NCBI RefSeq assembly: GCF_002939865.1
Contig: NZ_MDEE01000018.1
Span: 1 to 64,000 of the forward strand
Source of the DNA: Xanthomonas dyei
GTDB taxonomy: Bacteria > Pseudomonadota > Gammaproteobacteria > Xanthomonadales > Xanthomonadaceae
DNA length: 64,000 nt
Direction of reading: 5' to 3'
The position numbers and the translations under genes are program-made. Positions 37,456-46,301 of the stretch are shown here, piece after piece. The number at the start of each line of letters is the position of its first letter. Position 1 is the stretch's first letter. Under the pieces are notes generated by a model. That model was not told the origin of the DNA. It did no database searches and saw nothing but the letters and a program-made list of their open reading frames with translations.

Positions 37456-37752
37456 TCAAGCCGCCGCCGTACCGCCTGCGGCGCGCCATGCCTGCACTGC
37501 CGCAAGCACGCGGTTGCCATGCAGCGCGCTGCTATCGCGCACGGCATAGGCGTGTGGTCTGGCTTGTACCTGGGCCGCCAGTTGCGTGCAGGCGGTGCGC
37601 GCGTCTGCCAACACATCTGCGCGCTCTGTTGCGTTCAACGACAGCAGGATCGAGAAGCCGGTGGCCGACATCGTGCAGTTGATGTCCAGCCAGTAATGGT
37701 TGTCCTCGCGCAGGAGAAACCAGTCTGCGGGGGCGTGATCGATGACGCGCAT
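37456..37752 (-). CDS. Unknown 98-residue protein
   Basis: It starts MRVIDHAPADWFLLREDNHY at 37752 (an in-frame codon 24 bp upstream is less likely). A mixed alpha/beta cytosolic protein with no signal. WFLLREDNHYWLDINC looks like a strand pair, followed by helices. It appears conserved in composition but is not recognised. Its neighbours do not suggest a role. Confidence 0.6.
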   Translation of the reverse strand: MRVIDHAPADWFLLREDNHYWLDINCTMSATGFSILLSLNATERADVLADARTACTQLAAQVQARPHAYAVRDSSALHGNRVLAAVQAWRAAGGTAAA

Positions 37753-37888
37753 GGCGTGGCCTGGTGTGGTGGGCACAGGTGTGGCGTGTCGATGGCAACC
37801 CGTGCGTTAGCGAGACGGCTTCGTCGCGCCCGGGTGCGCTCCTACGGGGGGCGGGCGCGTTGTTGGACGCGCACCGCCTGCGGCCTGC

Positions 37889-40009
37889 TCAGCCACCAAA
37901 ATCCCACTGCAGCCCCACCGTATAGGTGCGATCCGGACCCGGCTCGTAATAGCGGCCGTTGCCGTCGTTGACGATCACCGAGCCCACGTACTGCCGGTCC
38001 AGCGCGTTGTCGATGCGCGCAAACGTACGCACCGCACCTCGCGCAGTGGTCCAGCGGCGCGAGGCTTCCAGATTGACCAACGCATAGCCGGGCGCACGTT
38101 CGGTAGCCAGATCGTTGGCCACGGTGGCGTCGGAGGCCACCGCTTCGGCGGCGAATTGCCACTGCGCCGGCTGCCACTGCCAACGCGCGAACAATTGCTG
38201 GCGCGGCACGCCGGGCAGGCGCGAGCCGCTGGCCACCGGTGCGGTGGGCGTGGCGCAACCGCTGCTGGCGCAGGTGAGATAGCCATCGCGCACGGTGGCG
38301 TCGACAAACGTGTAAGCCAGCTGCACCTGCTGGGTGGCGCCCAGCGGTTGCTGCCAACTGAGCTCGGCGCCCTGGCGGCGGGTGGCGCCGATGTTGCGGA
38401 AGGTACTGCGGCCGTTGGTGTTGCTGGCCACCGCCAGTTCGTCGTCGGTGTCGGCGCGAAACAACGCCACCTGCAGCGCCGCGCCGCTCTGCGCGCGCCA
38501 CTTGCTGCCGACTTCGTAGTTGCGGCTCGTGGCCGAGCCCAGATCCAGCGCCAGACCGGCGCCGCCATCGTTGCGATAGCCCAGCTCGTTGAAGGTAGGC
38601 GTTTCGAAGCCGCGTCCGGCCGAGGCGTAAAAACGCAGATCGTCGGTGGCGCGGAACACGATACCGCCCACCGGCGTGGTCGCCGAATAATCGCGCCGCC
38701 CGCTATCGTCGGGATTGCGGCCCACGATGTAGTGATCGTCCGACTTGAAACGCACCTGGCTATGCCGCACGCCCAGCAATGCCGACCAGCGGTCGCTCCA
38801 CTGCCACCAGGCTTGCGCGAACTGGTCCACGTTTTCGACCTGATCGCGCTGATTGCGGCGCAGCGCGCCCTGCACGCCCAACGTGGCGCCAACGAAGTTT
38901 TCGTAGCCGGTGCGGTGCTGCCGTTGGCGATCGACATTGGCGCCCACGGTGAGCTGCAGCGGCCGGCCCAGCGCCTGTCCCTGCCACGCCCAGCGCGCGT
39001 CGGCGCCTTCGTAATTGCTGTCCAGATCGATCACGCCACCGGCGTGCAGCGGGTTGCGCTGCACCGCCACCGGCGCCGCCAGAAACTGCTCCACGCTGCG
39101 CTGCCCGCCATAGGCCATCAGCCGCAGCGTCTGGCTGTCCAATTGCTGGGTGAAGATCGCCCCGGCCTGCGATTGGCGCACCGATTTGCGGGTATTGAAT
39201 TGCGTGGCCACCGACGTGGCCTGGCGCGGGTCGGCATTGAATTGCGCGCGGGTCAGACCCAGCGGGTCCTGTGCATCGGGCGCGTCGAGATAATTGAGCA
39301 CCAGATCCAGCCGGCTGCCGGGCGCCAGATCGAAACCGAGCTTGGCGTTGACCGAGTCGCGCTTGGCGCGGCTATGGTCGCGGAAGCCGTCGGTTTCGAA
39401 GTGATTGGCGGCCAGGTTGTAGTGCACCGCGCCCTGCTGGCCGAGCAACTGCGCGCCCACATTGACGGTGGCATTGCTGCCGTAGGTGGCACGCAGCCGC
39501 CATGGATCATCCGGCTTGCCGTCGGCGCTCCATAGCTGCAGCACGCCGCCGGAAGAGTTGCCGTACAGCGCCGAAAACGGCCCGCGCAGCACTTCCACCC
39601 GCTCGGCGCCCAGCACGTTGAAGTGCGACAACTGGCCCTGACCATCGGGCATGCTGGCCGGGATGCCGTCCACCAGCAGGCGCACGCCGCGTACGCCGAA
39701 GGTGGAGCGCGCACCGAAGCCGCGGATCGACAGCTGGGTGTCCTGCGCGTAGTTCTGGCGGTCGCGCGCCACCAGCCCGGGGATGCCGTCCAGCAGCTCG
39801 GACACCTGCGCGCCGCGGCGGTTGTCGTCGTCGGCCGACACCACGGTGAACGAGGCAGGCAAGTCGAAGTCGTCCACCCCGTGCACGCGCGCGGCATCCA
39901 CCTGCACGGCCGGCAGCAGCTGGGGCGCGGGCTCGGCGGCCAGGGCGGGCGCGACGGCGCTCGCAACGAACAAGCCGCACGCGGCGGCCAACAAAGTGAG
40001 TCTGGGCAT
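37889..40009 (-). CDS. TonB-dependent receptor (siderophore/metal size class)
   Basis: 706 residues from the ATG at 40009, with a signal ending APALA. The plug has SELLDGIPGLVARD, QLSIRGFGARSTFGVRGVRL and ERVEVLRGPFSALYGNSSGG. The barrel ends YTVGLQWDFGG. The size and plug match receptors for siderophores, copper or cobalamin rather than the 900-1000-residue oligosaccharide receptors in the pectin locus. Substrate unknown. Divergent from tyrB by 156 bp. Confidence 0.9.
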   Translation of the reverse strand: MPRLTLLAAACGLFVASAVAPALAAEPAPQLLPAVQVDAARVHGVDDFDLPASFTVVSADDDNRRGAQVSELLDGIPGLVARDRQNYAQDTQLSIRGFGARSTFGVRGVRLLVDGIPASMPDGQGQLSHFNVLGAERVEVLRGPFSALYGNSSGGVLQLWSADGKPDDPWRLRATYGSNATVNVGAQLLGQQGAVHYNLAANHFETDGFRDHSRAKRDSVNAKLGFDLAPGSRLDLVLNYLDAPDAQDPLGLTRAQFNADPRQATSVATQFNTRKSVRQSQAGAIFTQQLDSQTLRLMAYGGQRSVEQFLAAPVAVQRNPLHAGGVIDLDSNYEGADARWAWQGQALGRPLQLTVGANVDRQRQHRTGYENFVGATLGVQGALRRNQRDQVENVDQFAQAWWQWSDRWSALLGVRHSQVRFKSDDHYIVGRNPDDSGRRDYSATTPVGGIVFRATDDLRFYASAGRGFETPTFNELGYRNDGGAGLALDLGSATSRNYEVGSKWRAQSGAALQVALFRADTDDELAVASNTNGRSTFRNIGATRRQGAELSWQQPLGATQQVQLAYTFVDATVRDGYLTCASSGCATPTAPVASGSRLPGVPRQQLFARWQWQPAQWQFAAEAVASDATVANDLATERAPGYALVNLEASRRWTTARGAVRTFARIDNALDRQYVGSVIVNDGNGRYYEPGPDRTYTVGLQWDFGG

Positions 40010-40165
40010 GTGCGTAGTGTCCCTCATCGATCCTGTGGCCGTATCATTGCGTGCGGAACCAAGCATGCTACGCCCGCCACGCCCTGCTACGATGAAGTGG
40101 TTTGGCCCAGCAGCGGCCAACGATCCGGAAGTACCCCACTCTTTCGTCCTTCAGTGAGTCATGCC

Positions 40166-41368
40166 GTGTCCTTCTTTGCAAACGTAGAACAGGTTCCAGG
40201 CGACCCCATCCTGGGCCTGACCGAGGCCTACAACGCCGATAGCCGCCCCAATAAGGTCAATCTGGGCGTGGGCATCTATTACGACGAAAACGGGCGCATC
40301 CCGCTGTTGCGCGCCGTGCACAAGATCGAGCAGCAGCTCGCGCAGGACGCCAAACCGCGCGGCTATCTGCCGATCGACGGCCTGGCTGCCTACGACAAGG
40401 CCACCCAGGAGCTGCTGTTCGGTGCCGAATCGGCGCTGGTGGCCTCCGGGCGCGTGGCGACCTCGCAGACCGTCGGCGGCAGCGGTGCGCTGCGCGTGGG
40501 CGCGGACCTGCTCAAGAAGCTGCTGCCCACCTCCACCATCGCCATCAGCAACCCGAGCTGGGAAAACCACCGCGCGGTGTTCGGCGCGGCCGGCTTCGAG
40601 GTGGTGGATTACACCTACTTCGACGCGATGACCCACGGTCTGAATTTCGACGGCATGCTGGCCGATCTGGCAAAACTCGCACCGGGCACAGTGGTGCTGC
40701 TGCACGCCTGCTGCCACAACCCCACTGGCGCGGACCTGACCAAGGACCAGTGGAAGCAGGTCGCCGGCCTGCTGAAAGAGCGCAACCTGTTCCCGTTCGT
40801 GGACATCGCCTACCAGGGCTTCGACAAGGGCATCGAGGCCGATGCCTACGCGGTGCGCCTGCTCGCTGCCGAAGGCATCGACAGCTACGTGGTGGCCAGC
40901 TCGTATTCCAAGTCGTTCTCGCTGTATGGCGAGCGCGTGGGCGCGTTGTCGGTGGTCTCGGCCACCGCGGCCGAAGCCAAGGCCGTGCAATCGCAGGTCA
41001 AGCGCATCATCCGCACCATCTATTCCAGCCCGTCCACGCACGGCGCCGCCCTGGTGGCCGGCGTGCTGACCAGCCCGGAACTGCGCGATGTATGGGAGCA
41101 GGAATTGACCGAGATGCGCGAGCGCATCCATTCCCTGCGTGCCGGCCTGGTCGAGCGGCTGGCCACGCTGGGCTCGCCGGAATTTGAGTTCATCCAGCGC
41201 CAGGCCGGCATGTTCTCGTACTCGGGCCTGACCAAGTCGCAAGTGGACCGCCTGCGCGACGAGTTCGCCATCTACGCCGTGGGCACCGGCCGCATCTGCG
41301 TGGCCGCGCTGAGCCAGCGCAATCTGGACTACGTGGCCCAGGCCGTGGCCACCGTCAGCCGGACGTAA
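40166..41368 (+). CDS. tyrB: Aromatic-amino-acid / aspartate aminotransferase
   Basis: 400 residues, class I PLP aminotransferase. It starts with GTG ((M)SFFANVEQVPGDPILGL), matching TyrB/AspC N-termini; the upstream frame belongs to the divergent receptor region. HACCHNPTG, FVDIAYQGF and the PLP-lysine block SSYSKSFSLYGERVGAL are intact, as is the C-terminal YAVGTGRICVAAL. It makes Phe/Tyr/Asp from the keto acids. A strong terminator follows at 41419. Confidence 0.92.
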   Translation: MSFFANVEQVPGDPILGLTEAYNADSRPNKVNLGVGIYYDENGRIPLLRAVHKIEQQLAQDAKPRGYLPIDGLAAYDKATQELLFGAESALVASGRVATSQTVGGSGALRVGADLLKKLLPTSTIAISNPSWENHRAVFGAAGFEVVDYTYFDAMTHGLNFDGMLADLAKLAPGTVVLLHACCHNPTGADLTKDQWKQVAGLLKERNLFPFVDIAYQGFDKGIEADAYAVRLLAAEGIDSYVVASSYSKSFSLYGERVGALSVVSATAAEAKAVQSQVKRIIRTIYSSPSTHGAALVAGVLTSPELRDVWEQELTEMRERIHSLRAGLVERLATLGSPEFEFIQRQAGMFSYSGLTKSQVDRLRDEFAIYAVGTGRICVAALSQRNLDYVAQAVATVSRT

Positions 41369-41418
41369 GCGGCCAACGATGCGGTTGACCGCATCGGTCG
41401 ACCCGCACAAACCAAGCA

Positions 41419-41448
41419 CCGGGAGCGCACACGCCTCCCGGTTTTTTT
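41419..41448 (+). terminator. Rho-independent terminator of tyrB
   Basis: Stem CCGGGAG / CTCCCGG with a 9-nt loop is followed directly by seven T. It lies 50 bp beyond the tyrB stop. Confidence 0.9.
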
Positions 41449-41468
41449 ATGCCCGCAGACGCCGCTGC

Positions 41469-41512
41469 CTTCCCCCGCCTGCGGGGGAAGGTGCCCGAAG
41501 GGCGGATGGGGG
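41469..41512. repeat. Intergenic hairpin repeat, second copy
   Basis: TTCCCCCGCCTGCGGGGGAA is followed by GGTGCCCGAAGGGCGGATG: the reverse-complement relative of the repeat at 2833-2879. It lies between the tyrB terminator and fbp. Confidence 0.65.
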
Positions 41513-41651
41513 CCAGCACGCCCATCCAACACCGGCCTTCACTTCGCACATATTCGATCAACCACGCTACAGAACGCGCAGCAAGTGATCGAAATCTAAC
41601 GGCGCAATGGCGACAATGGCGGCCCACTTCCTGCACAGGCTGCCCGCCCCC

Positions 41652-42668
41652 ATGTCGCGCCCCTCGCTGACCCGCTTCCTGATCGAAGAACAACACGCCG
41701 GCCGTATCGATGCGGAATTGCGCCAGCTGATCACCATCGTCTCGCGCGCCTGCAAGCGCATTTCCATCGCCGTGAGCAAGGGCGCGCTGGGCGGCGTGCT
41801 CGGCGATGCCGGCACCGGCAACGTGCAGGGCGAGGCGCAGAAAAAGCTCGACGTGCTGAGCAACGACATCCTGCTCGAAGCCAATGCCTGGGGCGGCCAT
41901 CTGGCCGCGTGCGCCTCCGAAGAAATGGACCACAGCCAGCCGGTGCCCGACCAATATCCCAGCGGCGATTTCCTGCTGCTGTTCGATCCGCTCGATGGCA
42001 GCTCCAACATCGACGTCAACGTCTCGGTGGGCACCATCTTCTCGGTGTTGCGCGCGCCCAAGGGCACCGAAAAGCCCGGCGACGAACACTTCCTGCAGCC
42101 GGGCACCCAGCAGGTTGCCGCCGGCTACTGTATCTACGGCCCCAGCACCATGCTGGTACTCACGCTCGGCCACGGCACCCACGCCTTCACCCTGGAGCGC
42201 GAAGAAGGCAGCTTCCTGCTGACCCAGGCCGATATGCGCGTGCCCGAAGACACCGCCGAATACGCCATCAACATGTCCAACCAGCGCCACTGGGAGCCGG
42301 CGATGCAGGCTTATGTGGGCGATTTGCTGGCCGGTAAGGACGGCACGCGCGGCAAGGACTTCAACATGCGCTGGATCGCCAGCATGGTCGCCGACGTGCA
42401 CCGCATCCTTACCCGCGGCGGCATCTTCATCTACCCCTGGGACAAGAAGGACGCGTCCAAGCCCGGCAAGCTGCGCCTGATGTACGAAGCCAACCCGATG
42501 AGCATGCTGGTGGAACAAGCCGGCGGTGCGGCCACCACCGGGCGCGAACGCATCCTGGACATCCAGCCCACGCAACTGCATCAGCGCGTGCCGGTGTTCC
42601 TGGGCTCGAAGAATGAAGTGGCGCAGGCCACGCGGTATCACCTGGATGCGGATCAGGTGCAGGGCTGA
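41652..42668 (+). CDS. fbp: Fructose-1,6-bisphosphatase class I
   Basis: 338 residues. The metal-site block [20 protein letters not shown] (about 112-131), [12 protein letters not shown] and ACASEEMD are intact, as are [14 protein letters not shown] and the C-terminal [15 protein letters not shown]. It performs the committed gluconeogenic step, removing the C1 phosphate. The ATG at 41652 ([15 protein letters not shown]) matches family N-termini; two earlier in-frame ATGs are less likely. A perfect 10-bp hairpin follows the gene. Confidence 0.95.
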   Translation: MSRPSLTRFLIEEQHAGRIDAELRQLITIVSRACKRISIAVSKGALGGVLGDAGTGNVQGEAQKKLDVLSNDILLEANAWGGHLAACASEEMDHSQPVPDQYPSGDFLLLFDPLDGSSNIDVNVSVGTIFSVLRAPKGTEKPGDEHFLQPGTQQVAAGYCIYGPSTMLVLTLGHGTHAFTLEREEGSFLLTQADMRVPEDTAEYAINMSNQRHWEPAMQAYVGDLLAGKDGTRGKDFNMRWIASMVADVHRILTRGGIFIYPWDKKDASKPGKLRLMYEANPMSMLVEQAGGAATTGRERILDIQPTQLHQRVPVFLGSKNEVAQATRYHLDADQVQG

Positions 42669-42706
42669 CGTTCCGGCCCAGGCCACACGCAACACTGATC
42701 CATGCA

Positions 42707-42731
42707 AGACACCCGCCTCGTGCGGGTGTCT
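42707..42731 (+). terminator. Hairpin downstream of fbp
   Basis: AGACACCCGC / GCGGGTGTCT, a perfect 10-bp stem with a 5-nt loop, lies 38 bp after the fbp stop. Only a weak T-rich tail follows, so termination is probable but not certain. Confidence 0.65.
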
Positions 42732-42926
42732 GCGTTTATGCCAACGGCAGATTGCGCAGCACATGATGAAACCGCGGATTTGCCGCTCTCACGGTGGGCC
42801 TGCTGGCGTTTGCCCAGACCCTCGGCGTCACCGGATATCAGTGACGTTGCCCCTCAATACACGTCGGGGAGGTCGCGCAGTTCTGGTGGTTCGGTCGGGG
42901 AGCTTCCTGCGATTTCAAAGGTGTCG

Positions 42927-43565
42927 CTAAGCACGTCCGGTCTCCAGCTGACCGGCATCTTTGAGTAGCGCAAGCGCCCACTCCACACGGTCCGATGCGG
43001 TAGCGATCAGGCTGTCCGGGTGCTCGCCGAGCAGCGCGCGCAGTTGATGCGGGGCAAAGACCAGATCGACGAAGTGGCTTGCCAACGCAGACGGATTGGC
43101 AGGTTGATCCGGGCCGTCGAGGATCGCCAGATGCACGCGCCGCACCCCACCCTCCCAGCCAATCCGGTTGACGTCAGCGGCAAGCGCTGGCGCCCGAATG
43201 GAGGTGCCGACGACCAAACGCATCATGGCCACCGTCTGGGGGTGTAACGCATGCGCAAGCATCCCCTGGCCTGCGTGTCTCAGGCGCCCCTCCAGACCCA
43301 TGGGCACACCGGCTGCGGCGGGCAGTGGCTGGGTGTCGACATCGCGACGGATGACCGCTTCAAAAATGGCGTCTTTATTGGCGTAGCGCGCGTAAAAGCT
43401 TGCCTTGCCCGCGCCTGCCAGTCGCGCGATGTCCTCACACGAGGTGTCCTCGAAGCCGCGCTCCAGGAACAGTGTCAGTGCCGCATCGAGTAAGCGCCGC
43501 TGGACATCGCCGGCCTTATCGAGCGGCGGCCGTCCGCCTTTTGATTTTTGCTTGACCGCGTTCAT
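42927..43565 (-). CDS. TetR-family repressor
   Basis: 212 residues. The N-terminal helix-turn-helix (about 18-60) has RLLDAALTLFLERGFEDTSCEDIARLAGAGKASFYARYANKDAIFEAVI. The C-terminal ligand domain is helical. It is divergent from the NmrA-like/epoxide hydrolase pair, with a perfect palindrome between them, so it most likely represses that operon and itself. The ATG at 43565 (MNAVKQKSKGGRPPLDKAG) is chosen; the basic arm RPPLDKAG precedes the DNA-binding domain as usual. Confidence 0.9.
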   Translation of the reverse strand: MNAVKQKSKGGRPPLDKAGDVQRRLLDAALTLFLERGFEDTSCEDIARLAGAGKASFYARYANKDAIFEAVIRRDVDTQPLPAAAGVPMGLEGRLRHAGQGMLAHALHPQTVAMMRLVVGTSIRAPALAADVNRIGWEGGVRRVHLAILDGPDQPANPSALASHFVDLVFAPHQLRALLGEHPDSLIATASDRVEWALALLKDAGQLETGRA

Positions 43566-43599
43566 GGACGAAAAGTTACACGTCGCTTGCATTCCCATC

Positions 43600-43621
43600 A
43601 ACTGAACGCTATCGTTCAGTT
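43600..43621. promoter_or_regulatory. Palindromic TetR operator AACTGAACG-CTAT-CGTTCAGTT
   Basis: Perfect 9-bp arms, size typical of TetR sites, 35 bp before the repressor start and 121 bp before the divergent operon's first ATG. AACGNNNNCGTT-type cores are common for this family. Confidence 0.85.
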
Positions 43622-43741
43622 ATTCGCTGCATGGTCTGCCAAACAGGCGAATGGCGCAGGTGCTGCGTGACAGAAAGCCTTCTGCTTCTGTCGCAGTTTT
43701 CGTTGCCGTTGTTGGCGCAAAAAGACCCAAGCGAGAGGCAA

Positions 43742-44659
43742 ATGGTGAAGACAGAGGTGACATCCCAAATCGTTGTTGCAGGCGCCACCGGCGACCTTGG
43801 TTGCCGCATCGCTTTTGCCCTGAAAGAACAGGGGGCCACTGTGGTTGCGCTTGTTCGGCAAGGTGCCGGGAAGGACCGTGTTGCGGCGTTGCAAGACAGG
43901 AACATCAAGGTTCAATACGTCGAGATAGACGACGCCAGCGCGTTACGAGAAGCGCTCGAGAATGCGGCGTGCGTTGTTTCTGCGCTCAACGGTCTGGAAG
44001 ACGTCATGCTGGGTCAACAGGGAAAGCTGTTGCATGCAGCGGTCAGCGCAGGCGTCCCTCGCTTCATCCCGTCTGATTTCTCACTGGACTATACGAAGAC
44101 ACGGCCGGGCGATAATCGAAACCTGGATTTGCGGCGCCGGTTCAGAGACCAACTGGATGCCACACCGATCGCGGCCACCTCGGTGCTGTGCGGCGGTTTT
44201 CTGGAACTGCTTGAGGGCAGTGCGCGCCTCGTGGTACCGGGCCGTCGTGTCATGCATTTTGGCGACGCACACCAGCAGCTGGATTTCACCGCCAAAGATG
44301 ACGTCGCCAGTTACACCGCGGCGGCCGCACTGGATTCCACTGCACCACGCGACCTGCGCATTGCCGGCAACAGCATTTCGCCGAACGACATCGCGCAACT
44401 GCTCACCCAACTCACCGGCGAGCGCTATCGCACGCTCAGACCCGGCGGGCTCGGGACGATGTCGGCAATCATTGGTGCGGTGCGTGCGCTCACGCCCGCC
44501 AGCGATGCTCCTTTCCCTCCCTGGCAGGGCATGCAGTATCTACGCGACATGATGAGCGGACGCGGCAAATTGGTCCCGTTGGATAACGATCGCTACGGTG
44601 CGCGCTCCTGGCAAACAGCCCGCCAGACACTGGCCAAAACGTATGTACGGGAGTCGTGA
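43742..44659 (+). CDS. NmrA-like NAD(P)-binding oxidoreductase
   Basis: 305 residues. The N-terminal Rossmann motif VVAGATGDLGCRIAFALKEQG and VSALNGLEDVML, RFIPSDFSLDY (active-site region of the isoflavone-reductase-like group) fit the NmrA/PCBER family, which reduces small aromatic or quinone-like compounds or senses NADP. AGAGG lies before the ATG at 43742; the upstream in-frame part overlaps the operator and is not used. One bp from the epoxide hydrolase gene. Confidence 0.82.
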   Translation: MVKTEVTSQIVVAGATGDLGCRIAFALKEQGATVVALVRQGAGKDRVAALQDRNIKVQYVEIDDASALREALENAACVVSALNGLEDVMLGQQGKLLHAAVSAGVPRFIPSDFSLDYTKTRPGDNRNLDLRRRFRDQLDATPIAATSVLCGGFLELLEGSARLVVPGRRVMHFGDAHQQLDFTAKDDVASYTAAAALDSTAPRDLRIAGNSISPNDIAQLLTQLTGERYRTLRPGGLGTMSAIIGAVRALTPASDAPFPPWQGMQYLRDMMSGRGKLVPLDNDRYGARSWQTARQTLAKTYVRES

Positions 44660-44660
44660 G

Positions 44661-45815
44661 ATGAGCGATGTCATTGCACCGTTTCACATCCAGGTTGCCC
44701 AATCACAGCTGGATGACCTCACACAGCGCCTTGAGCAAACGCGTTGGCCAAGCAGGGAAACAGTCGAGGACCACAGCCAAGGCCCACAGAGCGAGCCCAT
44801 CCGGCGCCTGGTGGAGCGCTGGCAGTCCGGCTACGACTGGCGTGCGACAGAGCGGTTATTGAACGGCTGGAACAGCAGCCGCACGACGATTGATGGGCTG
44901 GAGATCCAGTTCCTGCATGTGCGCTCGCCGGAGCCAAACGCGCTTCCTTTGCTCCTGACGCACGGGTGGCCAGGATCGGTGCTCGAATTCCGCGAGGTCA
45001 TCGGCCCGTTGAGTGACCCGGTCGCCCATGGCGGGCAGGCGTCGGACGCCTTTCATCTCATCATCCCATCCTTGCCGGGTTTTGGTTTCTCCGCAAAGCC
45101 AACGACCCGTGGTTGGGGAGTCGGTCGCACGGCTGCGGCATGGGTCGAGCTGATGCGCCGTTTGGGTTATGGCGAGCGGTGGGCCGCACAGGGCGGCGAT
45201 TGGGGCAGTGCGATCACCACAGCGCTTGGATTCATGCAGCCACCCGGCCTGGTGGGTATCCATCTGAACATGCTGATGTTCGCGCCTAGCGAGGAGGAGA
45301 TCGCACACGCCACACCGGCTGAGCAGAAGATGCTCGACGACGCCAAACGCTACTACACCGAATTTTCCGGCTACATGACGCTGCAAAGCACCCGACCGCA
45401 GTCGGTAGGCTTCAGCTTGGCGGACTCTCCGGTGGGCCTGGCTGCATGGATCTATGCACTCTTCCAGGACGTCTCCCAAAGCGACGGCGAACCGGAGAAC
45501 GTGTTCGCCTTGGACCACCTCATCGATGACATCATGCTGTATTGGCTCCCCAACGCAGGACCCAGCTCTGCACGTCTGTATTGGGAAGCCGCGCATGAAG
45601 CCAGGACGCAGATGCCTTCGCATCCAATGCCAACGCCGACTGGCATCAGCATGTTTGCGGGCGAGCAGGTGCGCGTTTCCCGGCGCTGGGCAGAGCGACG
45701 CTTTGCGGATCTACGCTTTTTCGGAGAAGCGGAGCGTGGCGGACATTTTGCTGCGATGGAGAACCCACTGGCCTTTATCGATCATCTGCAAACAACCTTT
45801 CGGTCTCTTCGGTAA
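44661..45815 (+). CDS. Epoxide hydrolase (alpha/beta fold, EHN type)
   Basis: 384 residues. The N-terminal EHN domain has FHIQVAQSQLDDLTQRLEQTRWP. The alpha/beta core has HGWPGSVLEF (oxyanion hole), the nucleophile in QGGDWGSAI and the catalytic His in GGHFAAMENP, all intact. It opens epoxides to diols. With the NmrA-like reductase and TetR regulator it forms a small inducible detoxification or plant-compound unit. The start lies one bp after the previous stop, in GTGAGATG. Confidence 0.9.
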   Translation: MSDVIAPFHIQVAQSQLDDLTQRLEQTRWPSRETVEDHSQGPQSEPIRRLVERWQSGYDWRATERLLNGWNSSRTTIDGLEIQFLHVRSPEPNALPLLLTHGWPGSVLEFREVIGPLSDPVAHGGQASDAFHLIIPSLPGFGFSAKPTTRGWGVGRTAAAWVELMRRLGYGERWAAQGGDWGSAITTALGFMQPPGLVGIHLNMLMFAPSEEEIAHATPAEQKMLDDAKRYYTEFSGYMTLQSTRPQSVGFSLADSPVGLAAWIYALFQDVSQSDGEPENVFALDHLIDDIMLYWLPNAGPSSARLYWEAAHEARTQMPSHPMPTPTGISMFAGEQVRVSRRWAERRFADLRFFGEAERGGHFAAMENPLAFIDHLQTTFRSLR

Positions 45816-46301
45816 CGGCTACCGAGTCTCACATGCCCGCAACGCCTTGGTACCCCCGCCATGCTGACGGTGCCGGTGTATCCGCTTTGCATTGAGCGAG
45901 CGTTATCGCGGCCAGGGAAGGCCAGCAATGCACCCAACGTCTCACTTCCAACCTGCTGCGTATCAACGACCCACGACGTGATTGCGCACGATGCGATTTC
46001 TGCGGTTTTTTTAGTGGTCTTGGCTGCCGCCAGGCGGCATTGCCCGTAGGCCGGCGCCAAGAGCTGACGCCCCCCCCCATAGATTCGATGTCTCGTCGTT
46101 GTGGGGGTTGGTCACAAGCTCCTGAGAATACCCTGGCACGCTCCCAACACCATGGGGTACGCGGCGGACATGACGGCGCTGCAGGTGAAGCTGCCAGGCG
46201 CGGTGCCTGCGCTGCCCCCTTGACCGCCAACGCCCACAGCGGCCAGTCTCGTGGGCTGGCACGGCGGGGGTCGTGTCGCGCGCCTTCAATGGAGAACCGC
46301 C
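45816..46301. other. Gene-free 490-bp region before tldD (first copy)
   Basis: It has a run of nine C at 46070-46078 and a T7 tract near 46006-46012 after GATTTCTGCGG. No credible gene. The tldD promoter must lie here. Confidence 0.4.

Noticed and set aside
45829-46230. 133-codon minus-strand frame
   Set aside because: Ser/Arg/Pro-biased, crosses the C9 run, no ribosome site.
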